This document shows, piece after piece, positions 1-6,831 of a stretch of DNA of 10,423 nt; the first letter of the stretch is position 1, and every line of letters begins with the position of its first letter. The DNA lies in the NCBI GenBank assembly GCA_903891375.1, contig CAITEL010000170.1, positions 1 to 10,423 on the forward strand, written 5' to 3'. Below the pieces are notes generated by a model. The model was given only the letters and a program-made list of their open reading frames with translations, was not told the origin of the DNA and did not search any database. Origin of the DNA: an uncultured Neisseriaceae bacterium (GTDB taxonomy: Bacteria; Pseudomonadota; Gammaproteobacteria; Burkholderiales; UBA11063). The translations under genes and the position numbers were made by a program.

Positions 1-194
1 AACACATTGATATAATGTGATACTGTAGATTGTGAAAGGCCGATTTTTTGTTCGATTGATTTTAAGCACACCCCACCATTTTTTATTTCACAATTTTCTA
101 CAGAAAAATTATCCTCTGGTGTTACTAGCAAATTCAATATTTCTAATCGCTTACTATTTGCTAAAGCTTTAAATATTTCAACTAAATTGTTCAT
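1..194 (-). CDS. ArsR-type winged-helix transcriptional regulator, N-terminal part (runs off left edge)
   Basis: I translated this by hand from an ATG at 194 to the window edge: 64 residues with no stop. It begins MNNLVEIFKALANSKRLEIL, the usual opening of ArsR/SmtB regulators, and continues into a recognition-helix region reading IEQKIGLSQSTVSHYIN, which is characteristic of the family. These proteins are small dimeric repressors that release DNA on binding a metal or after a redox change. The metal-binding CVC motif of classical ArsR is not evident; there is a single Cys in GGVCLKSIE and another in VENCEI, so the inducer cannot be named. The start has only a weak ribosome binding site. The gene lies 48 bases after the SWIM gene on the same strand and could be its co-transcribed third member. 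I saw no convincing terminator in the gap. Confidence 0.82.
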   Translation of the reverse strand, partial: MNNLVEIFKALANSKRLEILNLLVTPEDNFSVENCEIKNGGVCLKSIEQKIGLSQSTVSHYINV

Positions 195-242
195 TTTAAT
201 TCGACTTTCGCATTTTTAGAATACTAGATAATGGGTTAAGTA

Positions 243-1154
243 TTATTTTTGAACCTTCTCTTTTTTAGTGGTCGCTTTTGTAGTAGTTGCCTTTACCCTT
301 ACCTTTACTAGCTTTTCTATTTTACTCGTCACTTCTGATTTTGAATCTTGGGGCTTCTTTACCATTAAGGGTTTAGATGCCACCTCTTTTTTAATTGTGA
401 CTTTTGGTTTTGGCTTTAATTTTTTCTCAATAAGTTCAACCGCAGAATCTAACTCAATGCCGAAAATAGCAGACAAGTCATCATCGGCAACTTGATTTGC
501 TTTATTTTCATTATTAAGAAGAGCATTAGCATCCCCCATAGAACCTATTAAGTCAAGGTGATCAACTTGACGCAAAGTAAATAACAGTTCTGGTTGCTTA
601 TCCAGTAGGGCACCAACTCCATACAATGTAGCAGCTACATGCTTACACATATCAGCCCAATCAGGGCAAGAGCAAGTAAGTTTGATTTCTTGTGGGTGCG
701 GAAATAAACCATGTGTCGGTTGAGTTATAATACCCATAACTGATTTAGAAAATTTACCTTGCAGTAGCTCTATTAGTGATTCAATTTGCCCTGTGCAAGT
801 CTCCACTAAAGTTTTCCATTTTGTAGAGACCATAGGCTCTATTACAATATCAATCTCATATAATTCTGACCCACTAACTAACGCTTTCACCCTACCTTGT
901 GTAATTTGCAAATCAACTACTGAGCCATTTCTTACGTATGTACGCCCTCGTGGTAAACGATTTGCATAATCACTGTATAATTCAAGGTTATTACACCATG
1001 CCTCACCCCAAAATGTACGGGCTATTTTTCTCCCCTCAATCACAATTGGATTAGCTTTCTGGCCATTATTTAGTCTTTTCTTAACTTCCTTTTCTGCATT
1101 AGCACGACGAACCGCAACAGGCACATACTTAGGCCAGCTATCGTAATAACTCAT
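243..1154 (-). CDS. SWIM zinc-finger protein with lysine-rich C-terminal tail, partner of the SNF2 ATPase
   Basis: 303 residues. The SWIM finger is visible as C161-x-C163-x6-C170-x-H172 (TCSCPDWADMCKHVAATLYG), the CxCxnCxH zinc-binding pattern of SWI2/SNF2 and MuDR proteins. The N-terminal half (FWGEAWCNNLELYSDYANRL, then RGRTYVRNG) is the conserved part of bacterial SWIM proteins encoded beside SNF2 helicases. Residues about 243 to 303 form a low-complexity tail with roughly one lysine in three, plus Ala, Thr and Val, resembling histone H1-like tails and probably binding nucleic acid without a fixed fold. The start is supported by GGAG eight bases before the ATG. It follows the SNF2 gene after 27 bases, so co-transcription and a shared complex are likely. 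The biochemical role of this protein type is not established; DNA binding or targeting of the ATPase is inference. Confidence 0.88.
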   Translation of the reverse strand: MSYYDSWPKYVPVAVRRANAEKEVKKRLNNGQKANPIVIEGRKIARTFWGEAWCNNLELYSDYANRLPRGRTYVRNGSVVDLQITQGRVKALVSGSELYEIDIVIEPMVSTKWKTLVETCTGQIESLIELLQGKFSKSVMGIITQPTHGLFPHPQEIKLTCSCPDWADMCKHVAATLYGVGALLDKQPELLFTLRQVDHLDLIGSMGDANALLNNENKANQVADDDLSAIFGIELDSAVELIEKKLKPKPKVTIKKEVASKPLMVKKPQDSKSEVTSKIEKLVKVRVKATTTKATTKKEKVQK

Positions 1155-1181
1155 ATTATTTTCTCCAACATATCATATTTT

Positions 1182-3926
1182 TTAATTATCACTCAACACT
1201 TTATGGATATCTAGTGATATTATATCCATAAGTTGATCATTATTCAACTCAGTAAACGACATTTCATTACCAACTTGTAATACATCCTGTGATAATTCTT
1301 TCTTACTACTAATTAAACTATCAATTTTTTCTTCAATCGTACCACGACAAATAAATTTGTGCACTACCACTAAATGTTTTTGTCCAATACGATAAGCCCG
1401 ATCTGTAGCTTGGTTTTCAACCGCAGGATTCCACCAACGATCAAAATGAATAACGTGTGAAGCTCGAGTAAGCGTCAATCCCGTACCACCCGCTTTAAGC
1501 GACAACACAAAAAATGGTGGGCCTTGTTCTTCTTGAAACTCTGCAACTAAGCCTGCACGTTGTTTTATAGCAGTAGAGCCATGTAAACTAAGGCCTCTAC
1601 ATCCAAAAATTTGTTCCAGAAAAGTAACTAATGCTGGTATAATCTCCGTAAACTGCGTAAAAACTAAAACTTTTTCTTGTTTCGCTGCAATCTCTTCACA
1701 TAGTTCTTTTAAGCGTAAAAACTTACCACTATGTTCAGCATGATAATCTCCATAACCAAGCCATTGCGCAGGATGATTACAAATTTGTTTAAAGCGCAGT
1801 AAAAAAGACAACACTAACCCACGGCGCTTCACTCCGTCCACAACCTCTAATTGATTTTTTAATTCTCGCACTGATAGTTCATATAGTTTAATTTGCTCTT
1901 TACTCAAACCACAAAAAGTTTGAATTTCAGTCTTATCGGGTAAATCAACAATAATTTTTTTATCACTTTTTAACCGTCGTAATATATACGGTTGAGTTAA
2001 ACTCCTAATACTTGTCAAGAATTGTTTATACCGCTCATGACTCTTTTCTTTAATCGCATTTTTTTCATAAGTAGTAAATGCCGAGCTACTACCTAATAAT
2101 CCTGGTGAAGTAAAATCAAATAACGACCATAAGTCACTCAAGCGATTTTCAATTGGAGTACCTGTTAACGTAAATCTAATATAACTGGTTAATTTTTTTA
2201 TTGCTCGTGTTTGTTTAGTGGCCGCATTTTTAATTAATTGTGCTTCATCTAGTACAATTACATGCCAATCAATCGTACTCAACCATTCTAAACGATTAAC
2301 AAATGCATAAGTGGTAATTATTAAATCACATTGAGGTAAATTTTCTTTATTTGAATGCATTATTATATCACGAGATGTTGTAGAGCTATGCATAACAAAA
2401 TATGTAAGACTTGGTGCAAAACGCATTAACTCTGATTGCCAATTACCTAATAATGAAGCTGGAACAATTAATAAATTATATTTTGGTTTTGCTTGTTTAA
2501 CTTGATGTTTCACCAATAAAAAAAATGCTATAACTTGAATTGTTTTACCTAAGCCCATATCATCAGCTAAACATGCTCCTAATTTCAATTTATATAAAAA
2601 CCATAACCAATTAACTCCAGCTAACTGGTATGGGCGTAATATGGCTTGCAAGTGTTGATTAAGTATTGTTGCCAGCGATTTTTCATTTGACATTGATGGG
2701 TCACGCAACTGATTTAATATAGTGTTTAACCAATCACCAGCTACAACACTAGACCACTCTATTGCTGACTCAATATGTTTATTTTCTTTAGAATTTAAAA
2801 TATCTTCCCCTGCCCCAGATAGTAAACGTAAACACTCCGCCAGTGACATTCCATCTTTGGTTGCATTTTTAATATCGTTCCAATGTGATAGCATAGTGTT
2901 TAAATGTTCTTTATTAACCTCTACCCATTGACCTTTAACTTTAACTAAACCATCATTCGAATTCATTAATTCTTGCCACTCTTGTTGTGACAATATTTCT
3001 CCATTACTAAGACTTAGTTGAATATTAAAATCTAATAAACTGTCCAAACCCATAACTGAAACAGGTGCATTACCTATTGTAACATTTACTTTTGAACGTA
3101 ATGGATTTTTTGCATTCCACCAATTAGGAACTCGTACTACAATTCCACTTTGTTCCATTTCTGGAACCGCTGTTAGAAATTGATGAGCCTCATGGATACT
3201 CCATGTTAAAGCTTGAAAAACCTCCCCATTATCCACAAGTTTTTTTATTAACGGAATGATTTCAGCAGCTTTTTGCACTGGCACCAATAAAGCCAGTAAT
3301 GCCGCATGATTTTTTTCACCTGCGTAATCCTGTAATGCTCGTTTTAAAGGTAAATGTTGCGTTGCTGCTTTTTGACCAAGTTTAGTTGTATATGTTGCCA
3401 TAAATGCAAATGGACGCTCATTGTTGTTTTTATTTTCAGCCAAATGAAAGCACACCCGACCAACAGAGTTCCAATTAGAATTATAGCTCTGAAAATAATC
3501 AGGTATTGATCCAGAAAAATTTTTTAATTCATTTTGTAATGTTGTATATAAATCTTGCCAAATTTTATAAAGATTGTCTGCATTTAAATATTCAAAACCA
3601 TGAATAAATGGCGCTTGACTAATTACCTGAAGCAATTCATTCTCAGTTGGTGGAGTGACTTCTGGTAATACTTTTAATGTTGATACCTCTGGGTATCTAC
3701 ATATTTGCGTGATAACTATTCTAACAAATGACTGCCAAAATATACACTCAGGAGATAATTGACTAAACTCTTGTATTCCTAGATGAAGTAGGCCAAAGAT
3801 TGGAGATTGTGCAAATAGTTGCACAATCTTTTGTTCTGTGGTATTTAACTCTATATTATTTAATTGATTTTGTTGTAAAAGATAAACATGCCCTTGCGGA
3901 GAGAGTGCTAGAGATAAATTATTCAT
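1182..3926 (-). CDS. SNF2-family DEAD/DEAH-like ATPase (HepA/Rad54 type) with bacterial SNF2-associated N-terminal domain
   Basis: 914 residues. The two RecA-like lobes occupy about residues 428 to 880. Visible motifs are Walker A DDMGLGKT (455-462), Walker B DEAQ (560-563), TGTPIEN (588-594), the second-lobe SLKAGGTGLTLT (809-820) and motif VI QATDRAYRIGQ (839-849). Residues about 1 to 425 match the bacterial SNF2-associated region; the part near 295-340 (LLDFNIQLSL to VKVKGQWVEV) is typical of the DUF3670 type. Such proteins translocate on double-stranded DNA and remodel bound proteins rather than unwind strands. All core motifs are intact, so it should be active. AGG lies eight bases before the ATG. 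It is the first gene of a pair with the SWIM protein downstream. Its start lies only 38 bases from the end of a MITE-like element. DNA repair, transcription recycling and defence are all possible; nothing here decides between them. Confidence 0.95.
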   Translation of the reverse strand: MNNLSLALSPQGHVYLLQQNQLNNIELNTTEQKIVQLFAQSPIFGLLHLGIQEFSQLSPECIFWQSFVRIVITQICRYPEVSTLKVLPEVTPPTENELLQVISQAPFIHGFEYLNADNLYKIWQDLYTTLQNELKNFSGSIPDYFQSYNSNWNSVGRVCFHLAENKNNNERPFAFMATYTTKLGQKAATQHLPLKRALQDYAGEKNHAALLALLVPVQKAAEIIPLIKKLVDNGEVFQALTWSIHEAHQFLTAVPEMEQSGIVVRVPNWWNAKNPLRSKVNVTIGNAPVSVMGLDSLLDFNIQLSLSNGEILSQQEWQELMNSNDGLVKVKGQWVEVNKEHLNTMLSHWNDIKNATKDGMSLAECLRLLSGAGEDILNSKENKHIESAIEWSSVVAGDWLNTILNQLRDPSMSNEKSLATILNQHLQAILRPYQLAGVNWLWFLYKLKLGACLADDMGLGKTIQVIAFFLLVKHQVKQAKPKYNLLIVPASLLGNWQSELMRFAPSLTYFVMHSSTTSRDIIMHSNKENLPQCDLIITTYAFVNRLEWLSTIDWHVIVLDEAQLIKNAATKQTRAIKKLTSYIRFTLTGTPIENRLSDLWSLFDFTSPGLLGSSSAFTTYEKNAIKEKSHERYKQFLTSIRSLTQPYILRRLKSDKKIIVDLPDKTEIQTFCGLSKEQIKLYELSVRELKNQLEVVDGVKRRGLVLSFLLRFKQICNHPAQWLGYGDYHAEHSGKFLRLKELCEEIAAKQEKVLVFTQFTEIIPALVTFLEQIFGCRGLSLHGSTAIKQRAGLVAEFQEEQGPPFFVLSLKAGGTGLTLTRASHVIHFDRWWNPAVENQATDRAYRIGQKHLVVVHKFICRGTIEEKIDSLISSKKELSQDVLQVGNEMSFTELNNDQLMDIISLDIHKVLSDN

Positions 3927-3964
3927 AAAAACTACCTACAACCTGAGTTATTGCCAATATAGAA

Positions 3965-4069
3965 AGTGTAATAAAATCCGCTTACAGCTTGTTGATGGTT
4001 TTTCGATAAGTAACTCACTACAAATTATTCACGCTACAACCAAGTTAAATAAGCGTATTTTATTACACT
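3965..4069 (+). mobile_element. MITE-like palindromic element, copy 1
   Basis: A 105-base non-coding element bounded by inverted ends. The left end reads AGTGTAATAAAATCCGCTTA, and the right end on the other strand reads AGTGTAATAAAATACGCTTA, one mismatch in 20. The arms stay loosely complementary further in (CTTGTTGATGG against CTTGGTTGTAG), so the whole unit can fold as an imperfect hairpin. It is 101/105 identical, without gaps, to the reverse complement of copy 2 at 5102-5206. No convincing target-site duplication flanks it. Size, terminal repeats and near-identical copies point to a miniature inverted-repeat transposable element moved by a transposase encoded elsewhere; I could not assign an IS family. 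It lies between the antitoxin stop and the SNF2 start, where its hairpin could end antitoxin transcription or alter the SNF2 promoter. The 92 bases between it and the antitoxin stop show nothing recognisable. Confidence 0.85.
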
Positions 4070-4161
4070 TCCTTGAACGTATGATACAATAAACAAAAGT
4101 TGTAAAACCCTGTAGTGATATTGTAAACTACTCTGACTTATAGAGGCCGAATTAATTCACG

Positions 4162-4500
4162 TTAAACAAGTCCGACCACACTGGAATTCTTTACTTTTTT
4201 TCTGGATTTTGGTGTGATTTTAAACTCAATGCTACACCCTATTGCATGAACATATTTTTCAATCGTTGATAATTTTGGTACAGTATTATTTTGAGCCGAT
4301 TCAAATCTGCTTAATGCAGTTTTTGATGTTCCCATTTTTGTTGCAACATCTACTAATGTCATGTGTTGTTCCTTACGAATTTTTTTTAATTGCTCTATAA
4401 TTTCAAATTGTAGTTTGAAATTTTCATATTCAACAACAAATTCTGGATTTTTGAATGCTTCAACACGCATTTCATCATGCCATTTACCATTATCTTTCAT
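4162..4500 (-). CDS. HigA-type antitoxin, XRE/Cro helix-turn-helix
   Basis: 112 residues. A lambda-repressor-like helix-turn-helix lies at about residues 36 to 88; the core (MTLVDVATKMGTSKTALSRF, 47-66) is the canonical XRE fold in which the second helix reads DNA. The N-terminal 35 residues, ahead of the HTH, are probably involved in toxin contact or dimerisation. The C-terminus is basic (SRKKVKNS). In HigBA-type modules the toxin gene comes first, as here, and the antitoxin both neutralises the toxin and represses the shared promoter. Its ATG overlaps the toxin stop by four bases (ATGA), so the two are translationally coupled, and AGGAG lies eight bases upstream inside the toxin gene. The likely operator is the TGTTAACA palindrome in the promoter. 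The pair sits between two inverted MITE-like copies, which suggests acquisition as an accessory block. Confidence 0.87.
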   Translation of the reverse strand: MKDNGKWHDEMRVEAFKNPEFVVEYENFKLQFEIIEQLKKIRKEQHMTLVDVATKMGTSKTALSRFESAQNNTVPKLSTIEKYVHAIGCSIEFKITPKSRKKVKNSSVVGLV

Positions 4501-4823
4501 TTTAGAATCTCCTTTTGCCGTTCACGAGCTATTTTTAGTTCTTTAAGAGGCGTTTTTTGTGTTTTTTTAATAAAGCTATGTAAAATCCAGATTTCATGAC
4601 CAACATTAACACAGTAAAACACACGGGCAATACCTTCAAGTGCCTTAACTCTTATTTCAAATAAACCACCACCCATTGATGATGTATGCGGTTCGCCTAT
4701 ATCTGGTCCATCTAACACCATCCTATCTACAAGTACAAAATACCTCGCAAATAGCTTTTTAGGTAAGGACTTTATCTCATCTCTAACTGATTCATTAAAG
4801 TATTTTATTTTCCATCTATTCAT
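4497..4823 (-). CDS. HigB/RelE-superfamily toxin (phage Gp49-like), probable ribosome-dependent mRNA interferase
   Basis: 108 residues. It opens WKIKYFNESVRDEIKSLPKK, as in Gp49-like/HigB toxins. It carries the family's basic strand positions in LFEIRVKALEGIARVFY (R58, R67) and the hallmark LHSFIKKTQKTP (81-92) followed by an ELKIARERQ helix. RelE/HigB toxins of this fold bind the ribosomal A site and cleave mRNA during translation, halting growth; for this protein that is inferred from the family. Length is normal and no key segment is missing, so it appears intact. The only start consistent with the family is the ATG at 4823. It has no Shine-Dalgarno sequence and lies directly behind the predicted -10 box, so the transcript may be leaderless. 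The antitoxin follows with a four-base overlap. Confidence 0.88.
   Translation of the reverse strand: MNRWKIKYFNESVRDEIKSLPKKLFARYFVLVDRMVLDGPDIGEPHTSSMGGGLFEIRVKALEGIARVFYCVNVGHEIWILHSFIKKTQKTPLKELKIARERQKEILK
4509..4513 (-). promoter_or_regulatory. Antitoxin ribosome binding site inside the toxin gene
   Basis: AGGAG on the minus strand, eight bases before the antitoxin ATG and within the last codons of the toxin. It contrasts with the toxin start, which has none. This could give the antitoxin higher translation than the toxin from the same message. Confidence 0.75.
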
Positions 4824-4830
4824 AGTACAA

Positions 4831-4860
4831 ATGTTAACACAAACGATAACTTATTGTCAA
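4831..4860 (-). promoter_or_regulatory. Toxin-antitoxin promoter with palindromic operator candidate
   Basis: On the minus strand a consensus -35 TTGACA (4860-4855) is followed after 18 bases by TAACAT (4836-4831), or after 17 bases by TTAACA, as the -10. The -10 is a poorer match than the -35. The perfect palindrome TGTTAACA (4832-4839) overlaps the -10, a natural position for HigA-type autorepression. The predicted transcription start falls at about 4823-4826, at or just before the toxin ATG. Confidence 0.6.
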
Positions 4861-4873
4861 GTTTTTTTCAGCT

Positions 4874-5034
4874 TCAATAATGCATTAATGCATTTTTCTT
4901 AGCATTTTCATCTGAATATTTTTTCATAGCTAATTGATTCATTTTCAAATATAAAGATTTTGGCTCTCCTCCTGAGAAACTAAATCATAGTAGTCTCTGG
5001 CACAATTGTTTTCACTAATATATACCCAAGGCAT
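4874..5034 (-). pseudogene. Possible small frameshifted gene remnant, about 53 codons, unknown family
   Basis: From an ATG at 5034 one frame reads MPWVYISENNCARDYYDL then VSQEESQ before a stop at 4945. A second frame joins at that point and reads SLYLKMNQLAMKKYSDENA then KKNALMHY, stopping at 4874. Restoring one A in the AAAA run near 4960 merges both into one open protein of 53 residues of plausible composition. I do not recognise the family. A different frame over 4980-5078 gives MYQEKVLKGLNKKAKCLGYI, vaguely like the C-terminal tail of some transposases; only one of the two overlapping readings can be the true ancestor. No good ribosome binding site precedes the ATG. The remnant lies between MITE copy 2 and the toxin promoter, so it may be debris from the event that brought in the toxin-antitoxin pair. 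It could also be chance in AT-rich DNA. Confidence 0.3.
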
Positions 5035-5101
5035 TTTGCCTTTTTATTTAGACCCTTAAGTACCTTTTCTTGATACATTTTGTCATAATAATTTAGACGG
5101 A

Positions 5102-5206
5102 AGTGTAATAAAATACGCTTATTTAACTTGGTTGTAGCGTGAATCATTTGTGGTGAGTTACTTATCGAAAAACCATAAACAAGCTGTAAGCAGATTTTAT
5201 TACACT
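5102..5206 (-). mobile_element. MITE-like palindromic element, copy 2 (inverted relative to copy 1)
   Basis: 105 bases, reverse-complement match to copy 1 with four substitutions (in this copy at 5145, 5152, 5177 and 5192) and no gaps. The ends are AGTGTAATAAAATACGCTTA and, on the other strand, AGTGTAATAAAATCTGCTTA. Short flanks on either side do not match each other, so no target duplication is seen. It begins 28 bases after the stop of the M48 protease gene, where its hairpin could serve as the 3' end of the dapA-bamC-M48 transcript. Confidence 0.85.
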
Positions 5207-5234
5207 ACCAGGATTGTCTGAGTAGCTACAATTT

Positions 5235-6806
5235 TTAATTATTACTTCCATATTTTGTATTAAATTTTATGATTGATTGCGTGTCAATAATTTTTGAACT
5301 TATAATATCATTCAAAGTATCGTCTTTATCACTCTTTACATACTTAATCGCCAATTGATATTGATCTAATGCTCGCTTATATTCATTTTGTATGCTGAAT
5401 TTGTTACCCAATGCATAATAATATTTCTGTAAATTATTTAAATTTGAATCAGAATAAACATACGTAATCCGTGTCCATATATCTAAATCATTTGGATATT
5501 GTTCGGATAATCTAAAGAGATATTCGCCTGCAGTATTCAACTGCCGTGCTTTGATCTCCATATCAATCTGCCCCAACCACAACCCCTTGTATGTAGCATA
5601 ACTTCCTAATCCCACCTTATATACTTTTCTTGCTTCTACATAATTTTTGCTTAACGTATATGCAGATGCCATTAGACTATAGTATGCAGGGTGCGTAGTT
5701 ACATCCGTTTCATGTATTTTATTTAAGTATATAATAGTAGCTGTAGGATTATTACTCACTAAATACGCAAAAGCCAAGCCATAATATTGTGTGTTAATAT
5801 TACTATATCTCTTAGTTTTAAGTGCATTCAAATAAAACATAATGGCTGACTTTACTCCAAGTTGTCTTACTCTACATTTTTCACGAATTATTAAAAATGA
5901 AATGCTATCTGCTCTCATTTTTACAGATAATTGATTGGCCCTCTCTTCGGCTTCACTTATACGCTCTGACGTAACTGGATGAGTTTGTAAAAATGCCAAC
6001 GCTTCGTTATTATTAAATTTATTTAGGTCTTCAAGCCTAGCAAAAAAATCAGGCATCGCATGTGGATCAAATCCACCATTATACATTATCCCCTGACCAA
6101 CACGATCAGCCTCACGTTCAAAATCACGAGAATTACCTAAAATGTTTTGAATAGCTAACCCCTGACCGCCATTAGCTGCAGCAATCGCCGCTCCAGGGCT
6201 AAATGGTGCTAACAATGCCCCAGCCAAAATACCAGCAATAGCTAACCATTGGTTTCTATTATAAATAGCAATATTTCTAAATATGTGGTGTTGCACAATA
6301 TGGCCTATTTCATGTGACATGACCCCTGCCAATTCGGCCTCGGACCTGGTCGTATAAATTAAACCGTTATATACACATATATACCCACCAGGTAATGCAA
6401 ACGCATTTACCTCTTTACCATTTAAAGAATAAAAATTAAAGGACTGGCCAGCCAAAGGAGAATTACTAGCTAATTCATCACCTATATTGTTTAAATATGC
6501 AAGTAAATCGTAATCCCATAACATTTGCCCTTGTGCTGCTATATCTTGAATAATTTGCTGACCAATAAAATTAGCATCAGCAGGACTTAGGTTTGTACGG
6601 TCAGAATCGCCCATATCAGGTAAAAATTTCGAATAATCTGAGGAGGTGCCACAGCATGTTTGAGTCACAGTCGCAAGTACGGTGATATTCAAAATTTGTC
6701 GCAAAAACCCGCGACGTGAAATATCACGCACGAGTTCTTGTTGGCATTGCGGTGTTGCACACCTTGATTTATATAATAAACTAAGGTATTTAGTAATAAC
6801 ATTCAC
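5235..6806 (-). CDS. bepA: BepA-like M48 zinc metalloprotease with TPR tail and twin-arginine-type signal
   Basis: 523 residues. The M48 zinc site is HEIGH (165-169) with the third ligand E232 in FEREADRVG; H276 in THPVTSERI matches the regulatory histidine region of BepA. A hydrophobic stretch (188-211) follows the active site. Residues from about 300 onward are TPR-like helices ending in the BepA-type closing repeat (YYYALGNKFSIQNEYKRALD). BepA is a periplasmic protease-chaperone that assists or degrades stalled outer-membrane proteins at the BAM complex. The N-terminus has SRRGFLR (30-36), a near-perfect Tat motif, then a hydrophobic core ending TQTCCG with no proper lipobox. The GTG at 6806 has a poor ribosome site; GTG at 6731 would start directly before RDISRRGFL and give a normal-length Tat signal, so the start is uncertain. 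It follows bamC by 25 bases. The family call is strong; strict BepA orthology is likely. Confidence 0.87.
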   Translation of the reverse strand: MNVITKYLSLLYKSRCATPQCQQELVRDISRRGFLRQILNITVLATVTQTCCGTSSDYSKFLPDMGDSDRTNLSPADANFIGQQIIQDIAAQGQMLWDYDLLAYLNNIGDELASNSPLAGQSFNFYSLNGKEVNAFALPGGYICVYNGLIYTTRSEAELAGVMSHEIGHIVQHHIFRNIAIYNRNQWLAIAGILAGALLAPFSPGAAIAAANGGQGLAIQNILGNSRDFEREADRVGQGIMYNGGFDPHAMPDFFARLEDLNKFNNNEALAFLQTHPVTSERISEAEERANQLSVKMRADSISFLIIREKCRVRQLGVKSAIMFYLNALKTKRYSNINTQYYGLAFAYLVSNNPTATIIYLNKIHETDVTTHPAYYSLMASAYTLSKNYVEARKVYKVGLGSYATYKGLWLGQIDMEIKARQLNTAGEYLFRLSEQYPNDLDIWTRITYVYSDSNLNNLQKYYYALGNKFSIQNEYKRALDQYQLAIKYVKSDKDDTLNDIISSKIIDTQSIIKFNTKYGSNN

Positions 6807-6831
6807 TCTAACACCAATTTAATTGAGTTAT

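Noticed and set aside
268..495. Plus-strand ORF of 75 codons opposite the SWIM gene
   Set aside because: It is the complement of the lysine-rich tail, giving a Phe/Ser/Thr-rich translation with no family signature; a shadow of the real gene. The same applies to the plus-strand frames at 2722-2931, 4361-4546, 8145-8330 and 9949-10218.
4966..4977. Strong AGGAGGAG ribosome-site-like sequence on the minus strand
   Set aside because: The next ATG (4949-4947 region) is too far downstream and opens only 22 codons. The bases are better explained as codons (QEES) of the frameshifted remnant.
3956..5214. Target-site duplications around either MITE copy or the whole block
   Set aside because: I compared the flanking 2 to 9 bases for each copy, for the outer ends together, and for an inversion between copies; none matched convincingly.
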